Assembly: GCA_034440575.1 (NCBI GenBank) | Contig: JAOTOL010001343.1 | Location: 248,001-312,000 of the forward strand | Length of the DNA stretch: 64,000 nt | From: Imbricaverruca yamaguchii | Taxonomy: Eukaryota; Arthropoda; Thecostraca; Neoverrucidae | Direction: 5' to 3' | Part shown: piece by piece, positions 9,870-19,883 of the stretch | How positions within the stretch are numbered: the first letter of the stretch is position 1 | Layout of the letters: every line of letters begins with the position of its first letter | Notes under the pieces: model-generated | Database searches by the model: none | Told to the model about the DNA's origin: nothing | What the model saw: only the letters and a program-made list of their open reading frames with translations | Program-made: the position numbers and the translations under genes

Positions 9870-12840
9870 CCACCGCCACGCTTAGCATTTAACATTCCAT
9901 CAATTCACATCATTATCTGATGTGATTTGAAGGAAGCTGATATTCATTTCTATGGAAAATGAAATCTCAGCAAATCGGCAGTTCAAGTTCATGTGCTGAT
10001 ATCTAGAAAAAAGTAATTTCACTAAAAAAATAATATTAATATCATTCAACTAAGATTTTTCAAACACTAGGAAAAACACTAATGTTGACAATGACAGTAC
10101 ATGCTATCCCCCACGCCATAAGACATAAGAGGTTATGTAAAGTGTGGGGAGAATATGGAATAATATGGAAAATATGGAAAGTGTGGGGAAATGGGATTTT
10201 TGGTGACTAACAAAGAACACTGATGTCAAATTACAAAAATATCCTAACTGAATCTAACCTAAAGAACTGATGTTGGACCTCCTAAAACATACTCATGTTC
10301 GGTCATCTAAAACCTACTGATATTGTATGCTGGATGTTGAACGTGATTCACGAAGGAAATGGTAGATCCATTGTACCTTAATTACACACTCGCATCAATT
10401 GTGCACCGTATATTAATTAACCTCGTGACATGGAAACTCAGTTAATGGAAGCATACACTTTGTATCCTAGGCTGAATCTGTTATCATTACTCCATGTAGA
10501 AAAGGCTGGCCATTATTCTGCTGGAATATCATGATACAAATGTTAGAATTAGCCACATGCAAATATATGTATTCATTTTTTTGGTATAATTAAACCTTGT
10601 TTTGGCTTTCCGTGCATGACTGCCTATCCTGTCTTCTTCTGATCTTTCACTACTCCCAAGTAGCCTTGTTCTTCATTCAACACAGTTTATGGAAAATTAT
10701 TTTCAGGAAACTGGGAAGAAGTTGCTAGTAAGCTTCAAGAGGTTCAGTCCATACATGTCTAAAAAATTGTATTCATTGGGGCTTCTTATATATAAATACT
10801 AAGGTTTTTGGAATTTGGAGGATAGAATAGAAACAACAGTGTTTTTCCTGAAAAAGAGGTAGGTTAGGTTTGGACTGGGGAAGGATTGTGGTGATAACTC
10901 AACCAGCATTGTTGCATATGTGATATCAAAGATATTCAATGAATGACATTGGTTTGGATGCACTGTTTATACATTTAACATTATCCTTCAGTACCAATTA
11001 CCCCACTCAAAGCAACACATTTAGCATTACTTCACTTACGAACTGAAAAGCATGCATTTGCGCTGGAATACAATGGTCATATCATCTTAATGACTTTCAC
11101 AAACATGCATTTACAATTTTTTCTTGAAATGCCACCTCAACTAAAATGCAAATCTTCTTCTGCAGGTGCAATTGTAAAAACCTGCCACAGCTACAGCTTT
11201 GCCTCTTTTCAGGAGAACATAAATTAGCTTCCAATAAAAAAACATTCATGAACAATTCGATCTGAACATTGAGGAAGCTAAAGAAATGCCTAACTTGTCC
11301 CAACCTCATTTTATCTTTGCCTAAGAAAAATGTACAAAACGTCACTTGTAAACACTCAAAACTGCAATAATGAACCCTTAAATCATGTTTCACACAGTAC
11401 AGGTGAGAGTGGTCACATTTTAACCACATCAATCAACTTTGCATTGGAAAGGCAAATCAAGAATTCAAATATTAACTAAAAAGTACATATTTCCCTGAAA
11501 ATTTATTTTAAGGTCTGATAACTTTTTTTGCAATTACACCAGTATTTTTAGTGGCTACTAATAATTGGTACCACAATAGCTACAGTGAAGTAATCCTGCA
11601 CCACCACTTTCATGTTCAGAATATGGCACAACACTACAAAACAATTATATGTTTTAAAGTAGCTCTATGTGAGTGGTTAGATGACTTAGATAGAGAGAAC
11701 CATCTGAATATGGATACCATCTTCATTTTATGAAATTCATTAAACAGTATAATTTCTGGTTTGGCCACACAAAAGCAGCAGTAGAGCAATTTGTTCCATG
11801 CATTAAGTGTTTGGAAACTCCCTCTTACCCTACTACCACTACTGCCCAGCCATGATACAATGGGCAAGCAATTATCAAATTGTCCACAAGTTGGTGAATG
11901 GCACAGTATGGCATGATTACATATAGCACACAGAAACAATATGATAACTGACAGGGGGCCAACGCACATGCTAACATTAATAACCAGATTGCAACAATGA
12001 CATGCTGACCAAGTTGACATTGTGGGTATAAGGCCTTAATTCGTATAAATTGTCTGAGGTGTGTTCTCAATATCAACCACGCCATGGATAAATTAATTCT
12101 GGGTATGGTGCCTTTCGGTTCGAAGCCACCAGCACGCTAGCAGAATAAGAAAAAATATTCAAGCTGCAATGAATGACTAATATGCTTTACAACCAACGGG
12201 GAAACTAATCGTGAAGCGCCATAATTGTGCTAAAATGAAAGTACCATATTTGGTAGATTTATTGGTATAGTCCAAAACTAGAATATAATTCAGCAGTATT
12301 CTGGAATAAAAAAGCGCTTCTGGTATATGACGTCGTTGGCGTAGGTTTTGTCTAGTTTCAACTAACTATACTAGAACAGCCAACTTTGGAGTACCTGTTG
12401 TCTCTAGTTATCTTGGCTAACGTAGTATTCACATTCGTATTCTGCAAGGAGTTCGCTAGAGACGTATTCGTATTCGCATTCAGCGACGGGTTTAATCAAA
12501 TTCGTTCAAGTCAACTACCACAAATGTTTCTGCCTGTGCTGAACACGCTGAAAGCAACTGCGTAGGTCTCACGTGGTCTCTTTACCGATCATGGTTCAAC
12601 GCAAGCCGGTTTTGTCGGTCGCCTCGCATATTTGCTTTATTTTCACCCAGTCCTGCCCAAATATGGTATTAATAAATAGCTTGCGGTGAACCCTCGTGTA
12701 GCACTTCAAACCGAGACGTGTCAAGTCAAACCTCAATGCAAACTTTATTTCGTTTTTCCACCCGGCTCGGCAAGGGTGAATCATCATTAACCCCAAGTCT
12801 GCTTCTGTGCGAATGCGCAATAGCTTCTCCCTTCTGTAAC
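9870..12840. other. AT-rich block without recognisable genes
   Basis: This is markedly more AT-rich than the flanks, with a short GGAAAATATGGAAAGTGTGG-type repeat near 10140-10200 and TAACCTAA or TTAGGTT motifs near 10255 and 10860. Minus-strand frames at 11097-11432 and 11634-12020 are open but show no family motif and look like chance or old transposon sequence. Confidence 0.5.
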
Positions 12841-12961
12841 ATTGTCTCCCCTTGAAGTCACTCCGAACGCGCTCCTCCCCACAAAGGGAACCATAGCGGC
12901 AACGTCTGTGTTCGGATCCTCGTGTGATGCCCATTCACAACAATGGCACGCCACATTCCAG

Positions 12962-13219
12962 CTGGCGAGCTGGTCGTCTGCCCTGGTGGTGCTGGAGTCG
13001 GCGCTGGCCGGTGCGGGCGCGGACGGGCTCCCGGCGTCCTACACCGACGCGTCTCACCTGCCGCTGGACGTTCGCGGCGCGGCCACGGGCACGCCGGCGC
13101 GCGACTACTCGGTGGCCGTGTACGAGCTGGCCGCCGTGCCGCCGGACCGCCAGAGCCCGGCGCCGTGGCGCGCCAATCTGGAGATGGCTGTGCGCCAGGC
13201 GGGCGAGGCCAGCGCCCAG
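12962..13219 (+). CDS. Vanin-like gene, first visible exon
   Basis: It reads through a hydrophobic stretch (SSALVVLESALAGAG) to ARDYSVAVYELAAV, the family's first beta strand (YxAAVYEH in vanins), and ends in AGEASAQ before the donor CAG|GTGAGC. The right edge is firm. The left edge is less so: ACATTCCAG ending at 12961 is a plausible acceptor in phase 0, and no in-frame ATG precedes the domain. Confidence 0.8.
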
Positions 13220-16200
13220 GTGAGCCGCCGGCCGCGTCATGTCACGTGACGCTGGTCACGTGACGCTGGTCACGTGCCGCCAGCCACGTCACGTCACACG
13301 ACGCTGGTCACGTGCCGCCGGCCGCGCCACGTCACGTGACGCTGGTCACGTGCCGCCAGCCACGTCACGTTACACGACGCTGGTCACGTGCCGCCGGCGA
13401 CAGAAGGCCGTGGTGCTGGTGGAGCTGGTGGGCCGCGTCCCGGCTGCTGGCGAGGGTCGGCCGGGTCTCTCGCTCGGGCCTACTATGCTCCCCTCGCTTG
13501 TGACGAATACATTTGCGATTCACCGTGTAGAATGGCTAGCTGTATGGTTACTTCACCATGCAAAATATAACAAAAATGTTTGAAGCGTTATGCCCCGGTC
13601 CATAAAACGTTAGAAGCAAATATTTAATTGTCGAATTCAATGAATTGAATTTCCCAAGCGAACTCCCATACCGAGCATTCCATGATGCTAAATATGACAC
13701 GCGACTAGCATACGGCAGCAATTAACAATACGCAGGAGCCATAGCAGAAACTGCAGTATCGCGCAAGTGTGACGAATGTGCCGAATGGTAATGCGGGTGT
13801 AGACGTGCACGGACGTTGGCGTGGTTGTAGGGAAGTTTTGCTCCCCAGAGCTTTATCAGACATTTTTCCCACTTTGTCTGAGGTAAACTTCTATAGGCAC
13901 GCGAATAGACTGTGGACCTCAGCGATGCGATAGCCCCGGGATAATTATTTCACCAGCTCGCAGCTTCCAATTTAATACCTCTTGGCTCACATCTCTTGAC
14001 ACGCACCTCCAAAGCCAGCACTTCTACATTGAGCTATTAGTCGAACAACGGCCATGATGCTTAGGACGTTAATAGCGCAGCGTGATACAGGTATTAATAC
14101 AAGAGCTTCATTTTGACAGGTCAACAATCACCCTCACTCTATATCTCTACCGACATAGCGAGTCCGACAGAGTCCAAGCGTACCTTAGTACCGACGTGTG
14201 GGGCAGGACAGGGCAGGACAGGGCGGGCCCACCCGAGGGGCGACCGCCCGGGGGCGACCGCCCGTCTCAAGCGCCCGTCCACGAGAGAATGGACGAGTGC
14301 CTCTCGCGGCGCATCCGAAGTGACAAACAGTACGTCATTACCATGTGACCATCACGTCACTACTGATCGCATGGCCCGGGCATCGGCCCCGAGTCGGAAC
14401 AATGGCTTGCGCTGTCCATCTGACACACGTCAGCTCAGCTATATCAGAGCCGCCTCTGATGGCATCCAGAGACTGGCCTTTGTTAGGCTCGCGCGGTATC
14501 GGGGTCGGACAGTGAGCTGTAAGCATTTCACAGGACGTCGCTTAACAACAACTGACTGGCAGAGGGGCGGCACTGTAGCCTCTGTCTGGCGACACAGCGC
14601 CTGACACTCTAGCGACTAACGACGTGCAATTCGCCACAGCCCACTGATAGCTGGTATAGACATCATTGACACACCTGTCCATAGGGCTCCTACATCACCC
14701 ACTGACGTCACGTCACTTCACATGGGATTCACCATCTGACGACGACGGCGGTGCGCGCCGGGGTACTGGGGTCACCTTGGCTGTGACCGGGACGGCCGGT
14801 GGCTGTGGCCGGAAGCCAGGGCGTGCAATGTCCACTGGCCGACCTCGTCTGGGCGTCGGCCGATAGGTATGCCACGGAGGGATACAGGGTACGTGCCGCA
14901 AACTTGTCGGGACCGGAACGGAGTGGGTAGGGGGATGAATTTAGAGGATTTAGATGCCCCGAAAACTAACTTCGTTACATGGTGGCGACCACGTGTTATT
15001 GACTGAAATGCGTGAAATTCGAATATTTTTACATGTTTAAGTTATTTGTCCACGTGTAATTTCAGCAGTGTGAGCTAACTTGTCAAGGCGTATCAGAAAA
15101 CAACTTCGATCATGGGGAAGGGGGTTGACATCCCGTGACTCAGAAATGATAATGGTTGGTTGGATCCCTTCCCCTTCCACAGGAAAATTACGTTGGTTGC
15201 CAATTATTTTAATCATAAGGGTTTCATCGAAAAACGGCAGTGTCAAAATCCGGGGCCTTTAAAAAAAATCAGGGTAGGTCGGTGCCTTAAAATCCACCCC
15301 TAGCGCGAATTCTGGGTACGTTACTGGCTGGGACCCTGCCCACCCAATCGCATCAATGTGAGGAATAATCATCCCCGGTACACATCGGAGAGAGACGCGA
15401 ACGAGGCTTGTGCGACCATTCTTGATACGGACGAACGGCTATCTGCGTGACTTGAAAAACAGACTTGACTTAAGCGTGCAAAGCAAAACTGATAAGCGTC
15501 TTACGGATTCCATCTGCTTTGTCTTTGCTACATGCATCCTACGTCTGACTCGTTCGACTCGTGATTGTCGTTCAGGATCGCTGGGGTATGGCACTTCAAA
15601 GTCTACGCGTAAAACTCGACAAAATTACAGCAATATGGTTGCGCCTACGGTTATTTCGATACGCGATGGGAAAATAGCACGGCATGCTAGTGACGGCTGC
15701 TTACTTGTTCCGTGTTAACTGGTATTGATGTGTATGACGCTTCATTGATTGAACTTGCATGACGATGCCGCTGCCAAACCCTCACAGCTCTCGTGAGAAA
15801 GTGCAACGGGGGAGCAATGGGGATGTGCCACCCGCGTGAGAGTTTTAGTGCAACAGCAGCGGTTGCAGCTGCACGTCTGCACTATTTGGCGCCACCGCAC
15901 ACTACGCGCTGCGTTTGCGGCAGGGCGCCGACCTGCTGGTGCTGCCCGAGTACGGCATCTCCAGCAACATGCGGCCGCAGACGCCCCAGTCGGTGGTGGC
16001 GGTGGCGGCGCAGATGCCGTCGCCCGACCTGCGCGCCGTGCCGTGCGGCGACCACACTCAGCACGAGGTGGGCTCCGGACACAGGCGCGCACTCAGCACG
16101 AGGTGGGCTCCGGACACAGGCGCGCACTCAGCACGAGGTGGGCTCCGGACACAGGCGCGCACTCAGCGCAACGCGCCAGCCACCTCGGCAGCTCGAGTGC

Positions 16201-19200
16201 GCCGAGATGAGGCGCGGTCGCGTCATGAATATCTCCACGCTTCCCAGGGAGTCATCGTCCATTCACTCGTGCACAATTGCCGCCTTCGGTGACATCTGGC
16301 CGTCTTGGCGGCGGGTGCAATGTGACGGCGTGGTTTGTCATTGCGCTGCCAGCCTGGTTTGTGCTCGGACGGCATGTGCTACCACCTCTGCTACACGTGT
16401 TTGTTGTTTGTCTATTGGGTGGTTCACGACGCACTTTATGCACGTTCACGGCTAATGGCGCCGCCCACACTGTTTCGCCGGTGGGCCGCGGTATTATGAA
16501 TGTCCCGAGCGGTGCGAGTGTTGAACTCGGGACCTTTGGTACCCGTAGCTCAACACCTTAACCACTCGGCCAGCCCCGCCTCTCCGCTACAGGTGGTGTC
16601 GGCACTCAGCTGCGCCGCCCGGCTGCATGGCATCTACATCGTGGCCAACTACCTGGAGAAGGTTCCCTGCAGCACCGCTACACACTGTTCCTATCCAGAA
16701 GGCGGCGTCTCTCTCTTCAACACCAACATGGCGTTCGATAGAAACGGAACGCTGATACAGAGGTATTGTATTCCTACTGGTGAATCGAGGACTCCGCGTA
16801 TGGCGGCCATGATCCCCTTCACATTCTCCATAGCGGCAAAATTTGGACGAATCAGCAGATGTTTTTGTTTTGAGCCTATCCCAGCTTAGTTCGAGGCGAG
16901 TGATTGTATCCGTCAGTAGTCTATTGATATATGTTTATAAACCGCAATTATAAGTGGTATCCAGTGCAACTTCAGTGAACCCGCTCCGAATGTGGTGAGC
17001 CCTTTAGCATACAATTGATCAACAACATGTAGCCTAAAGTAGTTTTTGGTGCACAAGCTGCGAGACATCCTGGCCCATATTTCAGCAAGGTACGTGAAAG
17101 CTTACCGCCGCTGTACGAACTTCTCGGCGCATTACACGGGCATCCATAGGTATGAACACATAAGCTCCTCCATAGACATGAACACATAGGCATGAACACA
17201 TAAGCTCCTCCATAGACATGAACACATAGGCATGCACACATAAGCTCCTCCATATACATGAACACACAGGCACGAACACACAGGCATGGGCTCCGCCATG
17301 GGCATGCACATACAAGCATGGGCTCCGGAGAGGACACAGGGGGTGGGGACACCACGCAGGATTTGTTTTATTGATCACTATGCTGGTGGGAATTGGATGC
17401 GTTGCGTTGCAGAACTGACCCAAAACACCGGATATTTCATACCTGCAAGTTTTGTTTGGAAGGCATGCAGCGCGCACAGAAAAGCCCGGTATTGCACTCA
17501 ATAGTGTCCAGACTCAATTCGCGGGTCTGAGCATAGGGAGACTGCAGCATCTGGAATAAGCACTGAGCTCGCGGGAACTTTTACTGAAATAATGATCTGA
17601 TGCCAACTCTTGCAGTTTTTCGACGTCATCGGATCTGTGCGTGCTGGTGTGGATCTCACCCCATGATCACCCGCCCGCTCTCTTCGCTGGCATAGTCAGC
17701 CTGTGTTGACGCGTGGTTGCAGCTACCGCAAGATGAACCTGTTCGGCCCGGAGCAGAAGTTCCTGCAGCGGCCCGAGCCACATCTGGCCGCCATCCGCAC
17801 GGACTTCGGCGTGGTGATGGGCTTGATGACCTGCTTCGACATCCTGTTCGAGGTGCCGGGCGTCGAGATGGCCCGCAGGGGCGTGCAGCACTTCGTGTTC
17901 CCCACCGACTGGGGCGATGAGCTGCCCTCGCTCACAGGTGGGTCGGTGGTGACACTCGCTCGACATGGCAGCCACTTGTTCACCCAGGTTGGTCGGTGGT
18001 GACACTCACTCACAGGTGGGTCAGTGGTGGCACTCTCGCAGTAATGGTGACACTCGCTCACAGGTGGGTCGGTGGTGACACTCACTCACAGGTGGGTCAG
18101 TGGTTGCACTCTCGCAGTAGTGGTGGCACTCGCTCACAGGTGGGTCAGTGGTGGCACTCTCGCAGTAGTGGAAACAGTGGTAGCACTCTCCAGTATGGTG
18201 TTCACTCGCTCACAGGTGGGTCGGTGGTGGCACTCTCGCAGTAGTGGTGACACTCGCTCACAGGTGGGTCGGTGGTGGCACTCTCGCAGTAGTGGTGACA
18301 CTCGCTCACAGGTGGGTCAGTGGTGGCACTCTCGCAGTAGTGGTGACACTCCCCCACAGGGGGGGGTGGTGGGGCCTCCGGTGTTGGTGACACCCCCTGG
18401 GGGGGGGGGGGTGGTGGACCATCGGTAGGGTGGGTCGGTGGTGGCACGCGCTCGACATGACAGCCACCCGCTCGCTCAGATGGGCCAGTAGTGGCACGCG
18501 CTCGATATGAAAGCCGTTCGCTCGTGTGGCGATAGCGGGCCTCCCGTTTTCACGCGAGCTGTGATTGCTCATTGTCAGACCTTTTGTTCATCGCTTGTTT
18601 GCTAGCTCCAGGACCTCGCTCACTGCCCCTAAATTGCGTGTAAATCCACAACGTAGGGCACGAATCATTCAGATCAACATCTTCATGAACAGATACTGCT
18701 TCTGTGGTGTCGATATCGAGATGGTATACTTGGCGAAGTAGGTTTTCTATAAAGTCTATTCTATTATAGGTTCTGAGTTCAGATGCGATTGACGTCTAGT
18801 TCCCATCTTGTTTACGGCTTCAGGAACAAGATGCAGTAGCTGAAATTAGTGCAATGCTATGCATATATCTGGTCCTCTGGACGTCCGAAATCATTCAAGT
18901 TAGATACAGATTGAAGACGAAAGTGTCGGTAAGCTCCAATTAGCTGAATTAGCAAGTATGCTGCGGCTCGTGTTTTACCAATCAGTTAGCTCTATCAGAC
19001 AGGTGTGGATATTCGAATACTTGCGTCATGTTCCATGCATGCACCATGTCACTACCGACCGCTTACTGTTTCAGCGCTTCAAATGCACAGCGCGTGGGCG
19101 CGCGGTCTGGGTGTGACCGTTCTCAGCTCCGGGTACCACGAGGTCAATCACGGCGGCATCGGATCCGGGATCTACACTGCCGGCGGTGTGCTCAACTACA

Positions 19201-19883
19201 CATACGATTACTCCAGCATAGATGGCGCCCTGGTCACCGCCAACGTCACTGCTTCCGCTGCTGAATGTCATCCGACACAATCAGCTGGTGCCATTGCTGC
19301 CGCACACGAACCAGCACGCGAGGTGACGGCCGCCGCCGGGAGTCTAGAGGACGGTGATCGCCCGGCTGATCCGTACTACCCAATTTTGCACTACAACGTG
19401 TCAGAGTTCGCGGGCGCCGAACTAACTGGACACTCGCAGAAGCTGTGTCACGGCGATTTCTGCTGCCACATGACTGTGAAGGAGCCAGCTCGGCCGGGCG
19501 GAAGGCACATATGCAGTCAGGACGAAGGACGTGCACGCGACAACGCGTCCGCTGCCACGTACCGCCTGCTGGCGTTTAAGGGTCACCGCTATTTCTCGCC
19601 GCGCTGGAGCACGGAGATCTGCCTGGTGGTGCTGTGCGCCGACGACTCGCAGGCCTCGTGCAGTTCGTTCCCACTGGCGCCGGCGCCGCCGACACCGCCG
19701 TTCCAGCTTCAGGGCACGTTCAGCGACGCGTCGGTCGTGTTTCCGTCGGCGATCCGGCTGCACATGCGGATGACAGCCGACTGGCAGTACGACCGCTCCG
19801 CCCGCCATCTGTTGGTGACCGACACAAGCGAGCTGCTGGCCGCGCAGCTGTACGGAAGAAACTACGCGCTGGACTTGCCGTGA
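12962..19883 (+). CDS. Vanin/biotinidase-like amidohydrolase (pantetheinase family), five exons seen
   Basis: This family belongs to the nitrilase (CN-hydrolase) superfamily; vanins release pantothenate and cysteamine from pantetheine, and biotinidase frees biotin from biocytin. Five exons join in consistent phases (0, 0, 2, 1): 12962-13219, 15924-16067, 16593-16762, 17723-17937, 19075-19883. The model gives about 531 codons, close to the family's roughly 500 residues. Counting from 12962, the triad is Glu95 (LPEYG), Lys194 (YRKMNLFG) and Cys228 (MTCFDIL). The family C-terminal signature LCHGDFCC is present, with several N-glycosylation sequons (NYT, NVT, NVS, NAS), fitting a secreted or cell-surface protein. 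No hydrophobic GPI tail is seen. The N-terminal Met and signal exon were not located; 12962 follows a possible acceptor. Substrate choice within the family cannot be told from sequence alone. Confidence 0.9.
13228..13400. repeat. Intron 1 minisatellite rich in CACGTG and GTCACGTGAC
   Basis: Alternating GCTGGTCACGTGCCGCC and CACGTCACGTGACGCTGG-type blocks recur four to five times. The array begins only about 9 bp inside the intron, right after the exon 1 donor. Confidence 0.85.
13401..15923. other. Remainder of intron 1 of the vanin-like gene
   Basis: No further exon or mobile element is recognised. A short GGGCAGGACA repeat lies near 14200-14225. A CpG-rich stretch (14200-14900) contains open frames without motifs. 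The missing signal-peptide exon is not expected here, since it must precede 12962. Confidence 0.5.
15924..16067 (+). CDS. Vanin-like gene, exon with the catalytic Glu
   Basis: The acceptor TTGCGGCAG is followed by GADLLVLPEYGISSN, aligning with the vanin GAxIIVTPEDxIYG segment; Glu of PEYG is the general base. It ends ...RAVPCGDHTQHE at GAG|GTGGGC, and both ends are phase 0. The donor is weak by consensus and is itself tandemly repeated in the following intron. Confidence 0.88.
16056..16172. repeat. 35-bp repeat duplicating the exon 2/intron 2 junction, 3 copies plus a partial
   Basis: ACTCAGCACGAGGTGGG begins at 16056, 16091 and 16126, and a partial copy starts at 16161. Each unit contains the same CACGAG|GTGGGC splice-donor sequence used at 16067. 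Confidence 0.9.
16423..16578 (-). mobile_element. tRNA(Ser/Leu)-like SINE in intron 2, copy B
   Basis: The minus strand begins GGGGCTGGCCGAGTGGTTAA and continues through a B box-like GAGTTCAACAC and a central CCGCGGCCCACCGGCGAAAC to GTGCGTCGTGAA. It matches the plus-strand copy at 40829-40984 over essentially the same 156-bp length. The SINE 5' end lies 14-15 bp upstream of exon 3. Confidence 0.85.
16593..16762 (+). CDS. Vanin-like gene, exon 3
   Basis: The acceptor TCCGCTACAG precedes VVSALSCAARLHGIYIVANY and then an NTNMAFDRNGTLIQ segment, matching the vanin LSCLAKNNSIYVVAN and NTDVVFDxxGxLVARY strands. It ends in phase 2 at ATACAGAG|GTATTG; the split codon becomes Ser after splicing. Confidence 0.9.
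17150..17335. repeat. 40-bp repeat in intron 3, 3-4 copies
   Basis: TAAGCTCCTCCATA recurs at 17161, 17201 and 17241, each followed by a GACATGAACACATAGGCATG-like stretch. Degenerate GAACACACAGGCA copies continue to about 17335. Confidence 0.88.
17723..17937 (+). CDS. Vanin-like gene, exon with the catalytic Lys and Cys
   Basis: The acceptor GTGGTTGCAG precedes YRKMNLFGPEQKFL (catalytic Lys; YHKQNLF in vanins) and GVVMGLMTCFDILFEVPG (nucleophile Cys; FGxFTCFDILFxDP in vanins), then VFPTDWGDELPSLT, the family's substrate-pocket strand. It enters in phase 2 and leaves in phase 1 at CTCACAG|GTGGGT. Confidence 0.93.
17925..18440. repeat. Minisatellite made from the exon 4/intron 4 junction
   Basis: The sequence CACAGGTGGGTC, which spans the functional splice donor at 17937/17938, recurs at least seven more times to about 18310. 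Long units are about 49 bp, with shorter 27-28 bp subunits, and carry CACTCGCTCACAGGTGGGTC and GTGGTGGCACTCTCGCAGTA. The array degenerates into G-runs near 18355-18420. Confidence 0.92.
19075..19883 (+). CDS. Vanin-like gene, terminal exon
   Basis: The acceptor ACTGTTTCAG joins in phase 1 to ALQMHSAWARGLGVTVLSSG (vanin VEFHSAWAMGMRVNFLASN). GIGSGIYTAGG and the family C-terminal domain with QKLCHGDFCCHMTV follow. It ends ...YGRNYALDLP with TGA. Codon use is strongly GC-ending. There is no hydrophobic C-terminus, so GPI anchoring is unlikely and the enzyme is probably secreted. Confidence 0.92.

Noticed and set aside
12596..12934. 112-codon minus-strand frame before the vanin-like gene
   Set aside because: No motif, no splice support, and opposite in orientation to the recognised gene.
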